From positions 2,790,001 to 2,854,000 of the forward strand of contig CAXXDU010000002.1 of assembly GCA_963667535.2 (NCBI GenBank): DNA of 64,000 nt, read 5' to 3'. Shown here in pieces: positions 59,529-64,000 of the stretch; within the stretch, counting starts at the first letter, position 1; every line of letters starts with the position of its first letter. The translations under genes were made by a program, and so were the position numbers. Below the pieces are notes generated by a model. It saw only the letters and a program-made list of their open reading frames with translations, ran no database searches and was not told where the DNA came from. Origin of the DNA: UBA5614 sp963667535. GTDB lineage: Bacteria; Cloacimonadota; Cloacimonadia; Cloacimonadales; Cloacimonadaceae.

Positions 59529-60257
59529 ATGAAAGAGCTTACTGATACTGAGCAAAAGATCGTTGATGCTGCCGCTGAGGTTTTCCTTGAAAAAGGCATT
59601 GATGGTGCACGCACTCAAACCATTGCAGATAGAGCAGGTATCAATAAAGCCCTGCTGCATTATTATTTCAGGACCAAAGAAAAGCTCTACGAATTTGTAG
59701 CGGAAAGAGTAATTCGCCGGGCTATGAATCAGGTACTGGGAAATGTTAATGAAATTGATGATTTTGAGGCATGGTTCAAACAATTTATCCATAATTACCT
59801 GGTGACAATCTCCGGGAATCCGATGATTCCCCGCTTTATGCTCTGGGAGATTGAAGCCGGAGGTGGCAGAGTTGCCATCATCATCAAAGATATCCTGAAG
59901 ATGGAGAGCATTGAAGATAACCCGCTCTTTCAGATTGTTAATAAAGCAATTCAAAATAAGCAGATACGTGCCGTGGACCCTATCCATTTCCTGATCAGCC
60001 TGATGGCTTCATGTATTGCTCCATTTGTTGCCAGACCTGTTCTGGAAAAGATTATCCCCGGTCTTGATATCCGTTCTGCAGAATTCATTGCTGCCCGTGA
60101 AAAAGCCATGATAGATTTATTCTGGAATGGAATTAAGGTTAATCATGGGATAGAAGAATCGGGACAAAGCAAAACTGACTCAACCATATGCCCCGTCCTT
60201 CGACAAGCTCAGGATGACACGAGCGGGGCATGTGGAAATAACTGGCTATTCTGGTAA
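59529..60257 (+). CDS. TetR/AcrR family regulator of the efflux operon (CecR-like)
   Basis: The gene encodes 242 residues; SD AGAGG before the ATG. HTH: TEQKIVDAAAEVFLEKGI, ARTQTIADRAGINKALLHYYF. The C-terminal helical domain fits TetR_C/CecR-like regulators. It heads an operon whose following genes encode an HlyD adaptor, two ATPases and two permeases, as cecR precedes ybhGFSR in enterobacteria. It probably represses this operon. The last ~30 residues (ICPVLRQAQDDTSGACGNN) are not family sequence; they are a palindromic repeat translated in frame. Confidence 0.9.
   Translation: MKELTDTEQKIVDAAAEVFLEKGIDGARTQTIADRAGINKALLHYYFRTKEKLYEFVAERVIRRAMNQVLGNVNEIDDFEAWFKQFIHNYLVTISGNPMIPRFMLWEIEAGGGRVAIIIKDILKMESIEDNPLFQIVNKAIQNKQIRAVDPIHFLISLMASCIAPFVARPVLEKIIPGLDIRSAEFIAAREKAMIDLFWNGIKVNHGIEESGQSKTDSTICPVLRQAQDDTSGACGNNWLFW
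60188..60231 (+). repeat. Palindromic repeat forming the 3' end of the TetR gene
   Basis: ATGCCCCG (60188) and CGGGGCAT (60224) are the outer arms; inside is GTCCTTCGACAAGCTCAGGA (60195), the complement of the repeat at 27962-27985 in the radical SAM gene with one mismatch. Confidence 0.85.
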
Positions 60258-60272
60258 ATCAGGAGAAGAAAA

Positions 60273-61157
60273 ATGAAAGTTAATAAGATATATATCATAC
60301 TATTCATAGCACTGATTATCATTACTATGTCTGGTTGCAAGCTGAGTAAGAAGAGCACCAATTATACAACAACCCTGGAAGGGATTGCTATTCATGTGCC
60401 ATCTCTGACCGGTGGTATTATCAATAAACTATTGGTGGATGAAGGTGCCTGGATTGCTATTGGTGACACACTGGCAATACTGGATACCAGAGAAATCAGA
60501 TATCAGATAGAACAACTTGATGCATCTTTAAAAGAGCTTAATATTCAATCTGCTATTGCTAAGAACAACCAGCAACAATCCCAACAGGATTTGTCCTATG
60601 TCTCCCAGAAGCAGCAAAGGACACAACGACTGGTTAGCGGAGATGTATTACCACAACAGAACGTGGATGATATCGGCAACCTCATGCAAAAGAGCCAGAC
60701 TATGGTAAGCAATGCCAATAGTCAATTTGAAATGCTGACCGCAACTGCTGAAAAGCTGCAAGCACAAAAGAAAATCCTGCTCAAGAAGATAAATGATTCG
60801 ATTATCATTTCCCCTGCTCAGGGCAAAGTAACCTCATTATATTACAGACAGGGAGAAGCGATTGCACCTTTTGCCAATCTGCTGGAAGTGATAGACACTC
60901 ATTCTCTGCAAGCCAAAATCTATGTATCAGAAGCACTGCTATCCAAAATCAAGACAGGGCAAACAGTGAATATTATCACAGAATCAGGACAGAAGTTCCC
61001 TGCTAAAATTGCCCATGTCATCAACAAAGCTGAATTCACCCCCAAGACCATCCTGACGCCCGATACACGTACCTCTATGGTTTATGCTGTAACCATAAAG
61101 ACAGATAATCCGCAGGATATTCTTAAAGACGGTATGCCAATCGAGGTTGAGATCTAG
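60273..61157 (+). CDS. HlyD-family periplasmic adaptor lipoprotein (YbhG-like)
   Basis: The gene encodes 294 residues; SD AGGAGAAG before the ATG. A lipobox (ITMSGC) marks a lipoprotein. The biotinyl-lipoyl halves are GGIINKLLVDEGAWIAIGDTLAILD and SPAQGKVTSLYYRQGEAIAPFANLLEV. They are joined by a coiled-coil hairpin (about residues 75-170, NQQQSQQDLSYVSQKQQRTQ). The membrane-fusion protein bridges the inner-membrane ABC transporter to an outer-membrane channel encoded elsewhere. It is 15 bp after the TetR gene in the same operon. Confidence 0.92.
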   Translation: MKVNKIYIILFIALIIITMSGCKLSKKSTNYTTTLEGIAIHVPSLTGGIINKLLVDEGAWIAIGDTLAILDTREIRYQIEQLDASLKELNIQSAIAKNNQQQSQQDLSYVSQKQQRTQRLVSGDVLPQQNVDDIGNLMQKSQTMVSNANSQFEMLTATAEKLQAQKKILLKKINDSIIISPAQGKVTSLYYRQGEAIAPFANLLEVIDTHSLQAKIYVSEALLSKIKTGQTVNIITESGQKFPAKIAHVINKAEFTPKTILTPDTRTSMVYAVTIKTDNPQDILKDGMPIEVEI

Positions 61158-61161
61158 TCTG

Positions 61162-62085
61162 ATGCCTGATATCATCCAAATCAAGGATTTAAGCCATCAA
61201 TACGGACAGAAAACTGCCCTGAATAATATATCTCTGTCAGTGCAAACAGGTGAATTGCATGGCTTAATCGGACCCGATAGTGCCGGCAAGACAACCCTGA
61301 TGCGCGTTTTCTGCGGCCTACTCCCGATTCAGCAAGGTGAAGGCTATATCTTTGGACTCAATCTATCCACAAGTTATAAAGAAATCCGGGCACGTCTGGG
61401 CTATATGCCGCAACGCTTCTCACTGTATCAGGACCTGAGTGTGCAGGAAAACCTGATGTTCTTTGCACGGCTATTCAGCGTTCCCGCCCAAGAGCGTGAT
61501 AAACGACTGCCGGAGCTTTATACCTTTTCTCGATTGGAACCATTTAAAGCCAGAAGAGCAGGCGCTCTCAGCGGTGGTATGAAACAGAAGCTGGCTCTCT
61601 CTTGCGCTTTGATACACAGACCTGTACTGCTAATATTAGATGAACCGACCTATGGAGTTGACCCTGTTTCCAGGCAGGAATTCTGGCAAATGCTGAAATC
61701 TATCCAAGCCGAAGGCACAACTATTCTGGTTTCCACTCCATACATGGATGAAGCAGAGCTTTGTGACAAGGTAACTCTGATGCTGAATGGCAATCTGCTC
61801 GTTTCTGATGAACCGGCAACGATTGTTTCTAACTGGAATAAGCGTGTTTTCAGAGTAAAAGCAGACAACCTCAAGCAATTGGAATCTGAACTAAACACCC
61901 ATAGAGATATTGAATCATGCCAGCTCTTTGGCAATGAACTGCACCTGGTGATTGCAGAAATAAAAGCAGATACTATTGTCAGAGCTTTAAAAGAACAATA
62001 TAAACAGAAAGGCTTTTCCATCGAACCGGTCAAACCCAATATGGAAGACATCTACCTATCCTATATGCAGAGCAGTGAGAAATAA
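61162..62085 (+). CDS. ABC transporter ATPase, first (YbhF N-half-like)
   Basis: The ATG at 61162 (MPDIIQIKDLSHQYG) is preferred; the longer TTG frame overlaps hlyD. It has 308 residues. Walker A reads GPDSAGKTTLM, signature LSGGMKQKLALS and Walker B LLILDEPTYGVDP, so it should hydrolyse ATP. The C-terminal extension (RVKADNLKQLESELN, PNMEDIYLSYM) is typical of the drug/efflux ABC-2 type. In enterobacteria this ATPase is the first half of YbhF; here it is a separate gene. Confidence 0.94.
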   Translation: MPDIIQIKDLSHQYGQKTALNNISLSVQTGELHGLIGPDSAGKTTLMRVFCGLLPIQQGEGYIFGLNLSTSYKEIRARLGYMPQRFSLYQDLSVQENLMFFARLFSVPAQERDKRLPELYTFSRLEPFKARRAGALSGGMKQKLALSCALIHRPVLLILDEPTYGVDPVSRQEFWQMLKSIQAEGTTILVSTPYMDEAELCDKVTLMLNGNLLVSDEPATIVSNWNKRVFRVKADNLKQLESELNTHRDIESCQLFGNELHLVIAEIKADTIVRALKEQYKQKGFSIEPVKPNMEDIYLSYMQSSEK

Positions 62086-62095
62086 AGGCATGTTT

Positions 62096-62821
62096 ATGGA
62101 ACATACAGACATGATTATCACAGAAAACCTGACCAAGCGTTTTGGTAAATTCACTGCGGTTAATAATCTCAATCTCAATATCTCCAAGGGGGAAATCTTC
62201 GGCTTTTTGGGTGCCAATGGCGCTGGTAAGACCACTGCTATCCGCATGCTCTGCGGTTTACTCAAACCTACGAGTGGAAAAGCAACAGTAGCTGACTGTA
62301 ATATATCCCAACAAAGCGAGTTGCTCAAGACCCGGATTGGCTATATGAGCCAGCGTTTTGCTTTGTATGAAGACCTGACAGTGAAAGAGAATGTGCTTTT
62401 CTATAGCGGAATTTATCAGGTTAGTCAGGCTCAGGCGCTTGCTGTCGCAGAATCAATGCTATCAGATATGGGTATTGATTTAAAGGATAAATCACTGACA
62501 AAGTCATTGCCATTGGGTTATAAGCAGAGACTGGCGTTAACCTGCTCACTCTTGCATGACCCGCAATTGCTCTTTCTGGATGAACCTACTTCAGGAGTTG
62601 ACCCACAGGCAAGAAGAGCTTTTTGGAATGTCATTAATCATCTGGCAGAAAGCGGCAAGACAGTCATTGTCACCACTCATTTTATGGATGAAGCGGAATA
62701 TTGCCATAGAGTAATCATCATGCAGAATGGTGAAACTGTAGCTTTAGGCATGCCGGGTGAGCTTAAAAAGCAATATCAGGTTGCCAATATGCAGGCACTA
62801 TTCCTGAAATTGGTATCATAA
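62096..62821 (+). CDS. ABC transporter ATPase, second (YbhF C-half-like)
   Basis: The product has 242 residues from the ATG at 62096, with AAAGG seven bases before it; an ATG at 62090 and a GTG at 62075 are alternatives. Walker A is GANGAGKTT and Walker B LLFLDEPTSGVDP. The signature is degenerate (SLPLGYKQRLALT instead of LSGGQ), which is normal for the second ATPase of the YbhF/RbbA type. It starts just after the first ATPase stop, so the two subunits likely form a heterodimer. Confidence 0.93.
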   Translation: MEHTDMIITENLTKRFGKFTAVNNLNLNISKGEIFGFLGANGAGKTTAIRMLCGLLKPTSGKATVADCNISQQSELLKTRIGYMSQRFALYEDLTVKENVLFYSGIYQVSQAQALAVAESMLSDMGIDLKDKSLTKSLPLGYKQRLALTCSLLHDPQLLFLDEPTSGVDPQARRAFWNVINHLAESGKTVIVTTHFMDEAEYCHRVIIMQNGETVALGMPGELKKQYQVANMQALFLKLVS

Positions 62822-62822
62822 T

Positions 62823-63920
62823 ATGAGAAACAGTCGAATCCTTGCCATCATGATGAAAGAAGCTAATCACATCTTTCGTGACCCCAGAACTCTGCTGATT
62901 ATTTTTATCATGCCGATTATCCAGCTCCTGATGTTCGGTTATGCCATGAATATGGAGATTAAGTCCATCAAACTGGCAGTCTATGACCATAACAATTCAG
63001 TTCTATCAAGAGATTTTATCAATAGCTTCAAAGCATCCAATACCTTCATCGTTTCTTATCCTGATACACCTGAAAGTCAGCTTGATAAACTCTTCTTCTC
63101 CCGCAAATACATGGCAGCTATCATGATTCCCCAAGATTTTGAACAAGATCTGACCCGAAACAGAAAAGCTCAGGTTCAACTGATTATCGACGCTTCCGAC
63201 CCCAATCAGGCAACAATGATTAAAGCCTATTGCAGTGGTGTTGTTAGTAAGTTTAATCAGTTGGAAAAGGTTTCTCCCATTGACTTACGAACCAATATCA
63301 TGTATAATCCCGATATGAAAAGCGCATTTTTCTTTGTCCCGGGGCTCATAGCCATGATACTTGTGATGGTATCTGCTTTGCTGACCAGTATTGCCATCAC
63401 GCGGGAAAAGGAACTGGGCACTATGGAGCAAATCCTGGTCTCCCCCATCCGCAGTCATGAGATTGTCATAGGTAAGGTTTTGCCCTATATCGTATTGGCA
63501 TTGATGGACGCATTATTTATTCTGGTCGTGGGTATGGTTATCTTCGGAGTTCCGTTCAGAGGAAGCTTTGTTACCTTTTTGGGATTCACTCTGCTTTATG
63601 TTTTAACCGCTTTGAGTCTGGGGCTGCTGGTATCCACAATTGCCCAGACACAGCAAGTAGCTATGATGATGGCACTTACCATGACAATGCTGCCGACCAT
63701 TATGCTTTCCGGCTTTATCTTCCCGATTGCTTCCATGCCAAAGGCTTTACAGTTGGTTACCTATATCGTACCTGCCAAATACTACCTGCAAATCATCCGG
63801 GGCATCATGCTCAAAGGCAATAATTTCACTCAACTCATCAAACCGATGCTGGCGCTGGTTATCATGACTATTGTTATGCTGACGCTGGCAGTTAAACGCT
63901 TTAGCCTGAGGTTGAAGTAG
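62823..63920 (+). CDS. ABC-2 type permease, first (YbhS-like)
   Basis: The product has 365 residues. The ATG lies one base after the stop of the second ATPase, without an SD of its own, so translation is probably coupled. An N-terminal membrane segment (LLIIFIMPIIQLLMFGYAM) is followed by a ~130-residue periplasmic loop and five segments at the C-terminus (FFFVPGLIAMILVMVSALLT, LMDALFILVVGMVIFG, TLLYVLTALSLGLLVS). The motif EKELGTMEQILVSPIRSHEI is typical of ABC2_membrane_3. Confidence 0.94.
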   Translation: MRNSRILAIMMKEANHIFRDPRTLLIIFIMPIIQLLMFGYAMNMEIKSIKLAVYDHNNSVLSRDFINSFKASNTFIVSYPDTPESQLDKLFFSRKYMAAIMIPQDFEQDLTRNRKAQVQLIIDASDPNQATMIKAYCSGVVSKFNQLEKVSPIDLRTNIMYNPDMKSAFFFVPGLIAMILVMVSALLTSIAITREKELGTMEQILVSPIRSHEIVIGKVLPYIVLALMDALFILVVGMVIFGVPFRGSFVTFLGFTLLYVLTALSLGLLVSTIAQTQQVAMMMALTMTMLPTIMLSGFIFPIASMPKALQLVTYIVPAKYYLQIIRGIMLKGNNFTQLIKPMLALVIMTIVMLTLAVKRFSLRLK

Positions 63921-64000
63921 TGCATCCCATCTCGTTGAAAGTAGTATTGACCTTCATAAAGAAGGAATTCAGGCAAATGAGCAGAACCCGTGCTATGATG
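63920..64000 (+). CDS. ABC-2 type permease, second (YbhR-like), cut by window edge
   Basis: The frame begins with GTG overlapping the TAG of the first permease (TAGTG) and reads VHPISLKVVLTFIKKEFRQM followed by SRTRAMM, the usual N-terminus of the second permease (KEFRQ...R). Only 27 codons lie in the window. An exact start further in cannot be excluded. Confidence 0.75.
   Translation, partial: MHPISLKVVLTFIKKEFRQMSRTRAMM

Noticed and set aside
59511..59987. Minus-strand frame of 158 codons opposite the TetR gene
   Set aside because: It is the shadow of the well-supported TetR/CecR-like gene and lacks any recognisable motif or SD.

Overview
The window comes from an AT-rich bacterial chromosome. 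It probably belongs to the Fibrobacteres-Chlorobi-Bacteroidetes superphylum, and most likely to a Cloacimonadota-type organism. The main reason is the set of eight large secreted proteins that end in a FlgD-like/type A sorting domain (YPNPF..., IYNxxGQ..., SGxY...K) of the kind exported by type IX-like systems. They occur beside lipoproteins with chitobiase C-terminal repeats and FGE-sulfatase domains. The taxon is an inference; no type IX machinery gene lies in the window.

Layout. 1-8 kb (minus): a frameshifted heparinase II/III-like / beta-helix exoprotein and two tandem paralogous secreted proteins. 8-9.7 kb: repeat-rich intergenic DNA and a BtrH/C39-like protein. 9.8-14.8 kb: two paralogous lipoproteins that share six chitobiase-type repeats but end in different domains (RCC1 propeller or FGE-sulfatase). 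14.9-16.6 kb: a divergent ATP-type PEP carboxykinase. 17-22.4 kb: a complete 16S-tRNA-Ile-23S-5S operon on the minus strand; its 23S gene carries a 175-nt insertion at the tip of helix 68. 22.8-25.5 kb: a two-gene secreted-protein operon. 25.5-26.9 kb: intergenic DNA full of short palindromes. 27-30.2 kb: a small unknown gene and a B12-binding-type radical SAM protein whose reading frame has absorbed dispersed palindromic repeats.

30.3-40.3 kb (minus) is the housekeeping core, read tig > clpP > clpX > endoQ-like > pepP > coaD > dnaB > mlaE > thiB-like > trmL. Spacing is tight and several genes overlap, so this is probably one long operon joining protein quality control, coenzyme A synthesis, replication and membrane transport. 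A tRNA-Leu(UAG) flanked by dispersed palindromes separates it from a 1207-codon gene (40.6-44.2 kb) for a SEFIR-LRR-Roc-COR protein with a second signalling-like domain at its C-terminus. This is the best candidate for a little-described system, plausibly NLR-like immunity.

44.2-58.6 kb is again mostly secretory: a small secreted protein, three very large or large sorting-domain exoproteins, a CaCA-family antiporter and an M6-type metalloprotease. 58.7 kb to the right edge holds two divergent TetR regulators and an efflux operon of the YbhGFSR type (lipoprotein HlyD adaptor, two ABC ATPases, two ABC-2 permeases, the last cut by the window edge).

Intergenic DNA is rich in repeats. At least three kinds recur: hairpins built of 11-bp phased units, dRS3-like palindromes centred on GCGCAG, and an approximately 50-90 bp element with a GTAGAGTAGC end. 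Several lie inside functional genes.
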